Of a DNA stretch of 64,000 nt, positions 9,632 to 21,679 are shown in pieces. Below the pieces are notes generated by a model. It saw nothing but the letters and a program-made list of their open reading frames with translations, made no database searches and was not told the DNA's origin. Source of the DNA: Panonychus citri. Taxonomy: Eukaryota; Arthropoda; Arachnida; Trombidiformes; Tetranychidae. Position 1 is the first letter of the stretch. Every line of letters begins with the position of its first letter. The position numbers and the translations under genes are program-made. Where the stretch lies: contig NW_026515445.1 in NCBI RefSeq assembly GCF_014898815.1, forward strand, positions 682,001-746,000, read 5' to 3'.

Positions 9632-9951
9632 ATGGCTGATTGTCCTGCTTGTCGTACTCCATTCTCTGCAATTAGGCGTAGAAAGATCCAGAACAGCCGT
9701 TTAAGAAAAATCAAATCATCAACAACGATAGACTTCCTAACCATGAGATATAAAGATACCTGACCAGCGGGTTGGGTCTTAAAATATGATTCTCTTGTCT
9801 GCAATAGATGTTTTATGGATGGGTACAACTCTGACTCATCACAATAATCTAATTGCTCATCTGATTCGGAAACTTCCTCAGACTCAAGTGCAACTGATAC
9901 TGAGATGAACGAAGAAAGTGTTCATTTGATAGAATCCCATGTATAGTCAAT
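9632..9951 (+). pseudogene. Decayed CxxC...CxxC zinc-binding protein with Ser/Asp-rich tail
   Basis: From the ATG at 9632 one frame reads MADCPACRTPFSAIRRRK, then a basic stretch, then GWVLKYDSLVCNRCFMDGY and a run of Ser/Asp (SNCSSDSETSSDSSATDTE). In-frame stops occur at about 9761, 9842 and 9941, yet sense resumes in the same frame after each. The two CxxC pairs about 50 residues apart resemble a compact zinc-binding fold. The family is not recognised; low-complexity acid tails after such folds occur in many chromatin or transposon proteins. A second acidic frame follows at 9955-10386. Confidence 0.45.
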
Positions 9952-9954
9952 ACA

Positions 9955-10386
9955 TTGGATAATTTAGTCCAACCTGGAATTTCTGCATTGAACTTTACAA
10001 GTCCATGTGATGAAAGAAGTGATGAACGAGTTCAAGTCCAATCGAGTTCCTCTGATGGTGATAATGAAGATGAAAATGAAGGAAGCGATGATGGGTCTTC
10101 TCTTCCTGATTCTGTGAATAGAGATGAAAGTGATGACGCTACTATTATTGACAGCAGTGAAAATACTCGAGACACTGTCATTGCGAACTTTTCTAACGAT
10201 CACTCTTCAATGGCAAAATCTCCTATTCCGCTTGTACCCACAGCATCAAGATCGGCATCTGAATCCGAATCAGAGTCAAAACAGAATCTGATTCGCAATC
10301 ACAATCACAGCAACAATCACAACCACAATTGCAATCACAACCGGAATCGGAATCTGAATAAGTTGGAAGATTTCTTTTTCTGGTGA
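9955..10386 (+). CDS. Acidic, Asn/His-repeat low-complexity ORF, uncertain
   Basis: A 143-residue ORF starting MDNLVQPGISALNF. It has acidic Asp/Glu/Ser-rich segments (residues about 18-75) and ends in a degenerate Asn/His/Arg repeat (NHNHSNNHNHNCNHNRNRN) built from imperfect CACAAT units. No domain was recognised. It may be a downstream piece of the decayed zinc-binding gene at 9632, since the acidic composition continues, in a different frame. Could be non-functional. Confidence 0.3.
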   Translation: MDNLVQPGISALNFTSPCDERSDERVQVQSSSSDGDNEDENEGSDDGSSLPDSVNRDESDDATIIDSSENTRDTVIANFSNDHSSMAKSPIPLVPTASRSASESESESKQNLIRNHNHSNNHNHNCNHNRNRNLNKLEDFFFW

Positions 10387-11482
10387 GAGCAATCAGTTAA
10401 TTGTGATCATCTAATTGATTAACTGTTCATAATTGTAGTTCTATTCTCTTGATTGAAGAATTTAATTAGAAAATCAAAGTCTGATACTTTTTGCGAATTT
10501 ACTTGAGAGTTGAATTGGATCATTTTGTTGATTTTTCTTTGATTCCTTCAAAGTTTTGATTAACTGTTTTGAATAAAATTTGAAGTTGTTATAATCAATA
10601 ATATCATGGATTGTCTCTTGGTTGGAATGAAATTTTTTTAATTCTTTAGTTATTAGATTTTGATATTGTACAAAACAGTTGATGAAGGAGAGCAAGTACA
10701 GAAAACAAGAAATGTAATTAATGGTTCGGTCGAGTCGATTGTTTGATTTGATTGTTGCTATTAAATTAATATCATCATTTGAAATAATATTAGTCTGAAT
10801 CTGAATCAATATTTGCTGGTGAAAAAATAGATTGACAAAAAGTAGATAATGTTGATGAATAATTATTCTTCGGCTCTCTCAATCTCTCTTTCATTTCATG
10901 TCATTGATGATTCTTGTTGACAGAATGATTAAATCAGCAGGAATATGGTGGTCGTGAAGATATGAGTTGAATTTCAGAATATCTTTCTATCATCATGATC
11001 ATCACCCTGATTGGATGATGAAACTGGTGACATGTCTGCAATAATTATATTTCTGAATCGAGGAAGTTTCAATCAAAGTTTCAACTGAAAAAAAGGATTG
11101 GCTTGATTTACAAAGGAAACAGATTGATAATAATACATAACAATTACATTGATTATTTACATTTAACTGTTAATTCAGTTCAACTTTGATTGGTAGATTC
11201 AGAAATTTATGGTTGGTAAATTGAGAGAGCAACAGATTAAATTATTTAATACTAATACGGTAGATTGTAAATCAAAACTTTTCTTGATTGTAATTGATTG
11301 TAATCAATGATTTCAATCAATCAATTTGTGCTAATGGTTGACAATTAGATATAAATAATATTGAAATTTATATAACCATTATGGATATTTATAACTGATA
11401 ATGATGATCATCATCATGATGAGGACGATATGGTGATGAATGTCAATTTAATCAATGAGAATGAGGGATTGATGATCAAGTG
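10387..11482. other. Intergenic sequence downstream of the IP3 3-kinase gene
   Basis: Likely contains the 3' UTR of the minus-strand kinase next to 11482. A 111-residue minus-strand ORF (10474-10809) is AT-rich, has no recognisable domain and was not accepted. Otherwise short AAT/GAT-rich words only. Confidence 0.4.
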
Positions 11483-14400
11483 TTAAAGCTTAATTGTTAA
11501 TGCTTCCAGAACTGTGAATATCTTGATTAAATTATCTATTCCAATTAGATAACCATCTTCATGATTACCAATCATCCACTCGTTCAAATGAGTTATCGTC
11601 AAGTTTTTCGGAACTGGATAAGTTTTGGCAAAATCTATCATCCAAATATCTGCTTTATTCAAATCATGGACAAACAATAATGAGCTTCCAATGATCTAAT
11701 TGTTGACAATTAGTTGATTGTTTCCATGGTGTATAACGAGAGATTCCAATCAATAATATCAATCAGTCCAATCGTCGATTGTTTGATTTTATTCATTTAC
11801 AAGGAAAAAAAGAAGAAAAAAGAGAAACAATTAAATTAAATTGAAGAGAGAAAAATAATTAATCGGCTATGATTGTAAACAATTAGAAGAACAATTTAAG
11901 TTAATTACCTCGTGTGTTTGAAAAAACTGCGACTTGATTAAGGTTTGTTTTAAAATCTTCAATCTTTCCAAATATTTTACCTAAAAGAAAAAGTAAACAA
12001 TTAATTAATTACCAATAACAGTTGACAACAATTAGAATCAGGAAAATTGTCCATTTAAACACAATTTTGAAAGATTGATAATCAATAATAATCATTGTAA
12101 AGACGGAAGTTAATTGACGTAAATGAAAGTTCAACGGATATCCCTAATCAATTAATTAACGAACCATCAATACGAGTTATCATAAATTGTTATGAATTAA
12201 CTGGTAATCAAAAAAGCAAACGAAAAGCTGATTTTAAGATTAATTAAATTAAGGAAGAGAGAGAAAATTGTTATTACAATTTATATCGACACAATGTTAA
12301 TTTGCAATTAATTGTCAACCCAATGGTTTAATTGATATATTGGTGACAATTAATTTGATTGAAAGATTTGAGAAACAAAATTAAAATTCACTTCATGATC
12401 AATCAATTTCGTTGGTGTAAATGAAATCAATATCAACTGTGATTAATTGATTGTCATTCACGATTTATGAGTTAACCAATTGATCAAACAAATCATCTGA
12501 AATGGTGATCAAGTTAATTGTGATTAATTAAAATGTATGAAAATTAGATGAATCAATTTCTTTCATTTCTTATTACAGGAAAATCAAGTAAATCATTTTA
12601 ATCAATATTCTGATTAGATTAACTTTTTACTACTTAATTTGATTAATCATTGACAATTTATTACATCACATTGATTCTGATGATTAAATATATTATTCAG
12701 CACAATTAAACATAATACAAATTGTAAAGGTAATGATTAAAAATATTATTAGATGATTTGATTAAATTCCCTGTTTAATTGTGATTTATCCTTGTTCTGT
12801 CTAAATCACAATTAACTTGATTAAATTAACTTTTTGATTGGTTGACAAGAGTTAATTCAAGTTCTACAATTAATTTTTTCGTTTCTTGTTCAACTCGATC
12901 AATTGATTGTGATTAAAAGCTTGGAGAACAATATTACAACAATTAATCAATTACCGTTGATAAATTAACTTCATTTCAAATGTAGCAATTAGTTAAATTG
13001 TGATACAAATTGATTGATATTCGAGTAGCTAATTACAAATACTAATCATTATCAATAAAAATGATTTCTCATCATCAGCTGATTTAATTATTAATCACCC
13101 TAATCTAAATATCAAATTACTATTTAAGACCAACAATCAAATCAACAGATTATGATTGTTAATCTGTTAACTGTCACCATTATATGGTCACAATATGTTT
13201 GATTATAATACTACATTTAAATATGTTGATAGAACAATCAAATTGTTGAAAGTAAATTTAATTCAGTTATAAATAGATTGTTAATCAACTCAATCTCATT
13301 AATAACTTGGGAAATTAAAAATAACCATAGGAAGAGAGTTAATATGAGAAAATTAATCTTCACAATTAAATTTGATTATGGAGGATAACAAGATAATTAC
13401 AATGATAATACTCTTAATATACAGATGAAGGAATTGAAAGTTATTAATAGTTAATCATTAAAAAAAAGTATCAACTGATTGTTATGAAATGGTGATGATA
13501 ATAATGAATATCAAACCGAATCAAATAAATTGCCAAGTTAATTGTTGCGGGGAAAAAAATATCCAGGGAATCAATAACCGCTAAATAATGTTAATTGTGG
13601 GAAATGAAAGTAACATCATTTCTAAATCATTTCGCACTCAATTGCAATGGAAACATTAACTTTTGATTAGTGTATTATTATCATCATGATTATCAAATAT
13701 TTAAGCTTAGATTAGGACCTTGATGATAATTATTATTATAATATAATAACAATTTAATAACTTGTTGATTTGATTCATTTGAGAGCATAAAAGTTTCTCA
13801 TTAAAAGTTAATCACAATTCAAATTTGTAAAGGTAACTCAATCCATAGGAGATAAATTGTCATCACAATAACAAATTACCATTTGGATTGCTGTTAACAT
13901 TGACAATACAATTTTTGTTTTGTTCTTGGTCAATTTATCCAATAATCAGCATGATAGAATCACCATGATAATCATGATAATCATGGAAAATAATAACAGA
14001 TAAAAGAAAGTACAGAAAGAGGAGGCGAAAGAAAAACTTGTTTACATTAAGAAGTCAAATGAGCACAAAAAGTACCAACAATTTGATTTCAAACGAACGA
14101 GGAAAAAAATGTTCAATCTTCATGTGCTAAAAAGCTCAAGTATCAGTAATAATTTTGCATCATCTTAGATGATGATGATAAAGAAGATAAATTATCATCA
14201 AATCTTCTATTGTTCTTTAATACCTTTTCTCAGAGTTTATGTAAAAAAAGGTATTCACATCGTACGATCATCACATTTGCTTATGTATTTCTTTAAATGT
14301 CACAGGGTTAATAGAGGGAGGTGATTCTTTCTCATCATCATCATCATCATCATCTCTCTCTCACTCACTTACTCCTTACAGGTTTTTTTTCAAGGTTTTA

Positions 14401-17400
14401 CCGCCAATGAAACACCTTAGAGTAAAGTTACATGAAGTCAATGAATGGTAACTTGAGTCTAACTGAATAATACCACAAGTACTATGCAATATTTACTTTT
14501 TTTGTTAATCATTATTAAAGTTGTTCCACTGATCAAATGATGCTAATGTTGGTAACAATGTTTATTGTTATTTATAATTGCAATTGATATCTAATCAACT
14601 TGAAGAAACAAAAGTAAAAATATTCGTTGATAGTGTAAACTTAGTAACGATTATTTCGTTGGGATATTTTTAGATTTTCATTCTTTGTTTACTATTTATT
14701 GATTATTGTAATAAGTATTAATAGTTTATGGATGGATTGTAAGCAATTAGAATATTTTATCGAACATTTCAAGTTTGTTTTCAATTTTCTTTCATATTGT
14801 GACAGGACGAAAGAAGAAGAAGGATAAGAAGATGATGGGAATCAATTGACGAACAATCAGTAGAATGAGAAAATATTGCTCCCTTTTCTTTTATTCTCTA
14901 TGTATTGACAACAATGTCACTCGAAGAAAAAGAAACAAGAAAAGTTCTAGAATAAGATGACTGAGCTGGTTTTCTATTCCAATAAAAGGAATAAGTATTC
15001 AAGAGAAAAGTAAAATATATTATAAGATGATTCTAATATACCGAAAGACAATTATCACAATTACAAATCTTTCTCAATCAAACATTCAAAATATTATTAA
15101 CACGAAGTGAGCGTGAGAGAGATAAAAAGTGCGAAAGAAAATCTTGTCCTGATATCTTCTTCTTCATCTTGATTCACTTGTTTTCCTCTCTTTATCTTTC
15201 TCCTTCCCTAAGAGTCGCATGTTTGCCTTAGGGCGATAGGACCAAGAGAAATTGATAAACAAGTGAGAGCGAAATAATAAGAGAGAGAAAAGGAATAGCA
15301 AAAAAACGTTTTGAAGGACCAAAAAAAGAGAGAAGAGAGAGAGAGAGAGAGAGAGCTGAGGGAGAAGTTGTTTCCTCCATAGTTGTGTTAATAATAATAA
15401 CCATCGATAATAAATTAAACTGTGACCAGGAGCAATCCAATCATTTAATTTGCTTCTTTCTGTATCTCTTTCGTTCTTAACGTCATATTATTTACGTGAA
15501 GGCGATTATCATATTATATCCTAAGCTTGAAAAAGTCAAGACTTAATCTCTGCACATTAGCGGCCTATTAAGACACTAATTCTTTAAATTATATCTTTTC
15601 GGTCAATCATCACTTGATGATTAACTTTTTTGTTCCCTAATTCTTATCATCATATACTATCAATATTATGGTTGTTTTTAAGTAGACAAAAGATGACAGA
15701 AATCAATGATTTTCTGTTTCTTTTTTAATCCCCATGTAAATCACCATGACTTTCTGATTGAATTTAACTCACAATGATTAGATGCCTGTTCTCGGTGAAC
15801 TTTTGAATTGATTTGATTACATCAGTCTCCGTTTTCGTTGTTTTAAAATCTCTACTAGTCGTTCCATCCTTAAATTTGATACCATCAATACGAAATCCTA
15901 ACGTCGCTGTTGAACTAATGGTTTCCCTCCAAACCATATATCGAGGTTTAGTGACGGCTTTTAATCTTCGCTCCTCTTCATTGGGCTCATCTGGATCCAC
16001 GGCGATCATTTTCTCAAACATATCTTTGCGAAGCTTAGGTTTTTCTCGAGCTTTAATCAGTTCATCTTCTAGATAAGTTCGCAATCCAATCTTAACATCC
16101 ATCACACTGGGACAGTCGAATTTAGATAATAAATCTTCTAGTTCGAGAAATTCTAAGAAAAAAAAAGAGATAAACAGTTAAGATGATGGAATATAAGAAA
16201 CAATATGATATTACATCACATCTTAAAGTGCTGATAAGTTGTGACTGGAATGATAAGTTAGTCAAAGTGTTGATTAGTAGCATGATGGTAGTCATAATCA
16301 GTTAATTGTTATGGCTGATAAGTTGTTGAACATATTACCTTCTCCATTGGAAATGGTTTTGCCCCTGAATTTAGGCACGAACTCACTCAAAGGGTCACCA
16401 ACTAATTTCTGGAAACATTTTTCTTCTTCACCACAACTTTTCTTGAGAATTGTCCCCGCGGTTCCTGAAATGAAATTACCTATGAAAAGAGAGCGAAAAT
16501 AAGGTTAATTTAAAGAAAAAGAATAGAATTTAAAAATAGAAACTAATCTGATTAATCACCATGAAAGAGATTCACAAAGAGTTTGAATAATGACAACGAA
16601 ATATCATGTTAACTGTTATTAATTTTCGATGACAGCTCAATAGTCGAGCTCTTTGTTCGTGGAGAATCAGTTCTCATGTGAGGAAAACATTGACGAAAAG
16701 TTTGTCTTATTTTTAGAATTCTGGCTAATTGATGAAACGAAAAAAAAATCAACTTCTGACGGAGAGAAAAAAAGATGGCGGACGAAAGAAAAAGCAACAA
16801 GGTTGAAGAGAAAATCAATTGAAATTCGCAATGTATTTATAACGAAGACGAAATTGGATTGACAGTTTAGCATCACTTTCGTAAATTGAATGTATTGGAA
16901 TACAATGGACAATCAACAGAGAGCTGGAATCACAATTAATCTTACCTTGATGACCAGCTAATTGGATCCAAGGATACTTCACTTTTTTGTAGGTTTGTAC
17001 GAACGGTGACCAACGAAGTACATTTCGAACTATCCTCCAGTGATGATTATATGGCTGAAGTTGGATCCAGGGTGGAGAGAGAGAGAGAGAGTAGATGATA
17101 ATCATGAAAAAGAGTTGATTTCATTAGAATTGTTATTTGGATTAATGTTTAAATCAATTTTCATGTTGATTTATGAATACGAAAAGTGGAGATAAGATAT
17201 TGAGGAGCAAAAGTCTAACAATTAGTAAATTGTTTGGTTCTTGACTATTGATTGGACTGTTTGGATATCGGGGTAATAAAAGGACTTGAGAGTTTCTGTT
17301 TTCTATTCTATTGGGAAGAAATTAATTGTTGTATGATCATCAACTGATTGGATTATTGATTGAATTACATTTCTAAATTGTTGGTTGACAGAAATTAGAT

Positions 17401-18030
17401 TATCCCTTTGGTTGGGTTTATATTGTCGCATATTTGTCACACAGAAAATTGGAAAACAGGGAAGAAGAGTTAATTTATCAGGTAATTAATACACTTTTGA
17501 AATTACTGTTAGTAGATTTTAATTGTTGATGATTAACTGTAATTGGAGAATATTAAGAAGATCAATTTTGTGATTGACTTCTTGGGACAAAGAGAAGAGA
17601 AGAGAAGAGAAAAAAGAGATAATCTTATAATCTTAATAAAATTTCAACTTGTTGATTTTTCTCTTCTTTTAATCTCTCCTTCCACTTGTTTTAATCTTAA
17701 TTAATTAAAGAATTTGACTCATTTATTGTCAGATTATCACTATCACATTTCTCTTTGTTGATATCAACTTATTTTCTTTGTCTTCTCTTCGTCAGGTCGC
17801 TCAGAGGTGGTGGTGGTGATAGCGATTGAAACTATTCGCAAAGTGATCAATTCTGATGAGTGTTTTTCGTTACGTACCTGCAACTCGTGGTCACATTCAT
17901 CGCTGCTCAGCTCGGTGCTACTTCCCTCGGTGAAATCAAGGTCATCAACTTCAAATGAATTCTGTAAACTCTTTGAATACTCATCATAACCGAGTGATCT
18001 TAATTTAGGTATCGTACGAGACACTGACAT
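11483..18030 (-). CDS. ITPK: Inositol-trisphosphate 3-kinase (IPK family), six exons
   Basis: Phosphorylates Ins(1,4,5)P3 to Ins(1,3,4,5)P4 in calcium signalling. The model is exons 18030-17878, 17054-16946, 16464-16339, 16152-15773, 11980-11909 and 11695-11483. All junctions are GT-AG with matching phase and total 1053 nt, giving 350 aa. Visible features in order: a polar N-terminus, a basic/aromatic segment (WRIVRNVLRWSPFVQTYKK, the region where family members bind calmodulin), PWIQLAGHQG, GTILKKSCGEEEKC, the inositol-binding signature PSVMDVKIG, AVTKPRYMVWRE, TLGFRIDGI, GSSLLFVHD and the metal-binding IDFAKT, then GNHEDGYLIGIDNLI. IDFAKT replaces the IDFGKT I would expect in this subfamily. 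The N-terminus is much shorter than in vertebrate ITPKA/B; upstream exons could be missing. The start at MSVSRTIPKL is the first ATG in the first exon. The 3.8-kb fourth intron is unusually large here. Confidence 0.9.
11981..15772 (-). other. Large intron 4 of the IP3 3-kinase gene
   Basis: About 3.8 kb between the GTGAGT donor (15772) and the TTTTAG acceptor (11981). It is very AT-rich with dense AATTAATT/TTGATT words. A TCATCATC run lies at 14333-14355, and a GA-repeat at about 15330-15354. No coding frame or RNA gene was recognised. The 70-aa minus ORF at 15228 is a translation of the GA/CT repeat. Confidence 0.6.
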
Positions 18031-18640
18031 TAAAATGGTTGCAGAAAAATGGAGCAAACTTTTCGCTTCAAACAGATTAAAGGCACAGAATAGAAAAAGA
18101 CACAGACACAGATACAGAAAGACAGGGTGAGAGAGAGAGAGAAAAAAAAAATCGAAAATATAAAGTAAAGGAAATAATAGAAAAATAATTTCACTTATCA
18201 GAAGGAGAGAGAAAAATATTGTGTTGATGAAAATCAGTAAAAGGAAAAAAACACCGATGAAAAAGAGAATAGAAACACAAAGTCAACAAGATGAGAGATT
18301 ATAATTTCTATTAAATCGATGGTAAATTGTTGATCTCGTTCAATTCAGATAATGACGATGACGATAATGATGATAATCAATAACAACTTATAAACGATCA
18401 ACTCAATCAATAGAAATCAAATGACAAGAAAAATTAAATTTCGTTTAATGTCGTCAAATGACGAGAGGTGGCGTTAGAATCGAATGTTTGTCTTAATTAT
18501 TAAATCGGCCGAGTGATTATTAACCTCAGATTAGCGAAGAGCGGATGATAAGACTGCAGTCGAACAAGGACTCAGACTTATTATAAACTGTGGTCACTCG
18601 AAAGTTTCTTTTTGAACTATTGCCTACGAATTTCAAAGTA
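18031..18640. other. 5' flank of the IP3 3-kinase gene
   Basis: Purine-rich on the plus strand (CAGACACAGA repeats, GAGAGAGAGA at 18130-18142), i.e. CT-rich on the gene strand. This is consistent with a 5' UTR or promoter-proximal region. No TATA box was clearly assigned. Confidence 0.35.
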
Positions 18641-18649
18641 TAAAACTGT

Positions 18650-19100
18650 TGTTTATTTTTAATAACTTCAGGTAGTTGAGATAACACTTCTTGGAATAAA
18701 GTTGCGAAGGTTGATCGTCAAAAATACCCGCACAGGTGCCTTAAGGTCATCGGAAATAAACCTTCGCTCTCCTGGTGACCTCTTCTATGCTTTTCACTCC
18801 ATCGCTCCGGTTCTTGTTAAAGGGTCATAAGTATAAACTCAGCTTTCATCCATAGTGAACGAAGCGTCTTAAAGAAAAGTCCTAAAGATTTTTACTCGAA
18901 GCGACTTGTTGACATTATGGCCGATAGTCAGCACGTGAGGTTACCAAGTACCCATTTTGCAGTTGACTTTTCCACACCAAGGAGATGAGTTACAATTGGA
19001 CTCAGTTACTCTCAGACCTCTACAATTTCGAGTAATTGTCCTGGTTTTGGCATATCGACTGCACTTTAACGGCCGTTTCTGTATTATCGAATCCATCTAG
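18650..19100 (-). pseudogene. Decayed mariner-type transposase
   Basis: Local GC content is higher than the surroundings. Minus-strand frames give LGVEKSTAKWVL near 18950-18990 (mariner N-terminal helix-turn-helix region). A stretch near 18770-18865 reads FTMDES-stop-VYTYDPLTRTGAMEW-like with APVRVFLTINLRNFI beyond it. This matches the mariner core around the second catalytic Asp (DESWVYGYDPET-type). Several stops and frame changes show that it is dead. Terminal inverted repeats and a TA duplication could not be located. Confidence 0.6.
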
Positions 19101-20539
19101 CGATAAAGAGATACTCAGGGCTTCTATTATCATAGGCTGTTTCCCTTTTCAACAAATATCTCGAACAGGGAAAACGAATGTTTTTCCTTAAGAGGTCACA
19201 TAACAAAACTCCGTTGTCCCTATGAATAAATCACAATGAAACTCAGCTGATTCTTAGAACTTTATTCAGCTTCAAGATATTAGACATTTAGCTTTTAATT
19301 AAAATACAATTAAGTGCAAAATTTGACAGAATCAAAAAATTATTAACGTTCAAAGTCTCGCGCGTTCAGTACAATCAATTTGATTGTAGATTGATTCTCG
19401 TCCCGATTAACATGATTAAGTTTCGCTCCTTTTTCAATGTCCATTCAAAGAGCAAAACTCTGATAACTGATGAACATGAAATTGAGATTATCTTTATGGT
19501 TCTTTTCTGGTATAAGGTAAATAGATAATTTTATTATTCATAGTTAATAATTAATAGTAAATTGATTATTAATCAACCAGGGAAAAAGAGGAAAAATTAA
19601 CCAGAAAAATTTTCCAAAGCAATTACTCCATCTGTTGGTAGGAAATAGTAAATTAACATTAATTCTTGACTGATTGTTATCATTTTGATAATTAAATCGG
19701 TTACAATTAAAGATTAAAGGTTATCCCTGTTGATGTGAAGGTTGAAATTTTCAGCAGAATGATTAATGAATAGATTTGAATGAGAATTAAATTGGAGAAA
19801 AGTGATTTGGAAAGATTTCAGTTCTATTGGATTGATTAATTGTAACAGTTAATTAACCGAAAAATTCATGTTGATTAACCAAATAATTTTAGTTATTACC
19901 AAATAATCAGTTGGATTAAAGTCTCCTTGTTAAAAATAATCTCTATTTCGTCAATTGCTGTCTTATGTTTACAATTAATCCCTAATTGTGAGTGATTAAG
20001 AGTCAGATTTTGCTAACAACAAGACTGAAAAGATTATCTTATCAACTTTGATTAACAATCTTTTCTTAATTATAATATATTTTAGGCTCAATATTTTGAT
20101 TGTTTGCTAATGTAATTTGATAAAAGAGATTATTTTCAATGAGATGATAAATATGATTGGAAATTAATTTGTCCTGGTTAACAATTAGTTAATTGTTTCC
20201 TGATTCTTTCTCTTATTAAATTCTCATCTCTTGTGTAACACAAGAGCAATTAAATATTTCACTGATTGTTCATGATAAATGATAATTCTTCCCTTAATAT
20301 TATCTCATATTCATCCATTTATCTGATTTTTCTTGACTGTTGTTCAACAATTAAACTGGAAATCATTTAAAGAGAGAGAGAGATCAGCTAAACCAACGTC
20401 ACAACCAGTTCTGTGATTAACCTTGATTAACAATAAAGCAAATCATTAAATCATAACAAGAGATTGTGTTTACAAAAGTGAATTTAAAATCTGAAACTAT
20501 TTTCCAATTGTTCACTAATCATCACCACTAATTAACACC
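19101..20539. other. Intergenic, AT-rich
   Basis: Possibly includes the rest of the mariner relic up to about 19260. The remainder is AT-rich with no coding frame. GAGAGAGAGAG at about 20373-20383 lies 160 bp upstream of the first acireductone dioxygenase ATG and could be promoter-proximal. No TATA box was confidently assigned. Confidence 0.4.
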
Positions 20540-21237
20540 ATGGTTTTAGCTTGGGAATATACTAACGATGGTTCTGATCCCCTGTCACCTCATAAACCGG
20601 AGCCCATGAAGTTCATTGAGGGTAAAGAATTGAAAGAGAGAACTGGAGTTCTTACCTGGAAGGTAAATTGTCATGAAATTTATTCGTATTCATGTAACAT
20701 TAATCAATTTATTTCCTTTTTCCGTTCCAATCTAATAGCTTGACAATGACAATTATGAGCAACAATTAAGTGAAATATGCTTGAAACGAGGTTATTCTGG
20801 GTCCGATGTTCTTGAAATGTATCCAGAATTATCGGATGATTATAATGCGAAATGTGAAAAGTTTTTCACTGAACATCTTCACCCGGACGAGGAGATACGA
20901 CTTTGGATCGATGGTGCTGGTTATTTCGATGTTAGAGACCCGAAAGATAATTGGATTAGAATGCAAGTCGAAAAAGGTGATCTTCTTATCCTTCCACCGG
21001 GAATTTACCATAGATTTTCACCGAAACCTTTTGTAAGTCGTAGATCAATTTCGCCGATTGTTCCAATGTTAATTGTCGTCAATTCTTATTCCAATTCAGG
21101 GTAAAACTGCGTTCAAACGAATCTTTACCGAAGAACCGATTTGGATTGGCCATAATCGACCTGCCGATGATCATCCTGCTCGAATCAAGTGGCTCGAAAT
21201 GGCATCTCAACAATTCCAAGGTATCGAAGTGGTCTGA
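20540..21237 (+). CDS. ADI1: Acireductone dioxygenase, copy 1
   Basis: Acts in methionine salvage. With Fe2+ it converts 1,2-dihydroxy-3-keto-5-methylthiopentene and O2 to formate and 2-keto-4-methylthiobutyrate, the methionine precursor. Exons are 20540-20662, 20739-21032 and 21100-21237, with two introns of 76 and 67 nt, in phase, giving 184 aa (animal ADI1 is about 180). The cupin metal ligands are all present: H87 and H89 in EHLHPDEEIR, E93, and H132 in PPGIYHRF. The aromatic start (VLAWEYTND) and NRPADDHPAR near the C-terminus are typical. The ATG has a good context (CACCATGG). A polyadenylation signal AATAAA lies at 21347-21352. A second copy follows 440 bp downstream in the same direction with identical intron positions. 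Confidence 0.95.
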
Positions 21238-21679
21238 ATATCTATCGAAACATCAAGAGGTCGGTTCGGATTCCACAGCGCCAATCAATCAACAATCAAA
21301 TAACATCATTTGACTTTTTAATTTTGATCTTGTTGACAAAAGAGCCAATAAAAATTCAATTGTTATCGATACATTAGTTTGCATCTTGATTAATTGTAAA
21401 CTTTGATCATCAGTCGAAGTGATTAGTGACTATCGAAAATAATTTCCTCTCAATTAGTAAATCCAATTATCTTTAACATGAGAAAACAATTAAAAGATTG
21501 ATACTAATTGTCAATCATCATCATCAAAGAAGAGAAACAATCGATGATAATTAATCAATCAAAAATCTTCTCACATCGATCATTTTTTTCTTACTAAACT
21601 TTCCCTTTAATTGATCATATGTTTCAAAATCTTTTTGATTGTTGTTTTGTTTTCGATTGACAGTTAATAGTAATTAAAG
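21238..21679 (+). other. 3' UTR of ADI1 copy 1 and spacer/promoter of copy 2
   Basis: Holds AATAAA at 21347-21352, then AT-rich spacer ending in TAATTAAAG before the copy 2 ATG. Nothing else recognised. Confidence 0.5.

Noticed and set aside
9465..9704. 79-aa hydrophobic plus-strand ORF that looks like a membrane protein
   Set aside because: Generated by CT-rich DNA (Leu/Ser/Pro only) and overlaps, in another frame, the more protein-like CPACR frame.
10474..10809. 111-aa minus-strand ORF downstream of the IP3 3-kinase
   Set aside because: Ile/Asn/Lys-rich as expected from AT-rich DNA, starts at a non-ATG or weak context, no recognisable domain, and the kinase already has its proper C-terminal exon.
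14330..14360. Regular TCATCATCATC repeat, and a similar one at 35468-35490, considered as CRISPR-like or other spaced arrays
   Set aside because: Simple trinucleotide microsatellites without spacers, in a eukaryotic genome.
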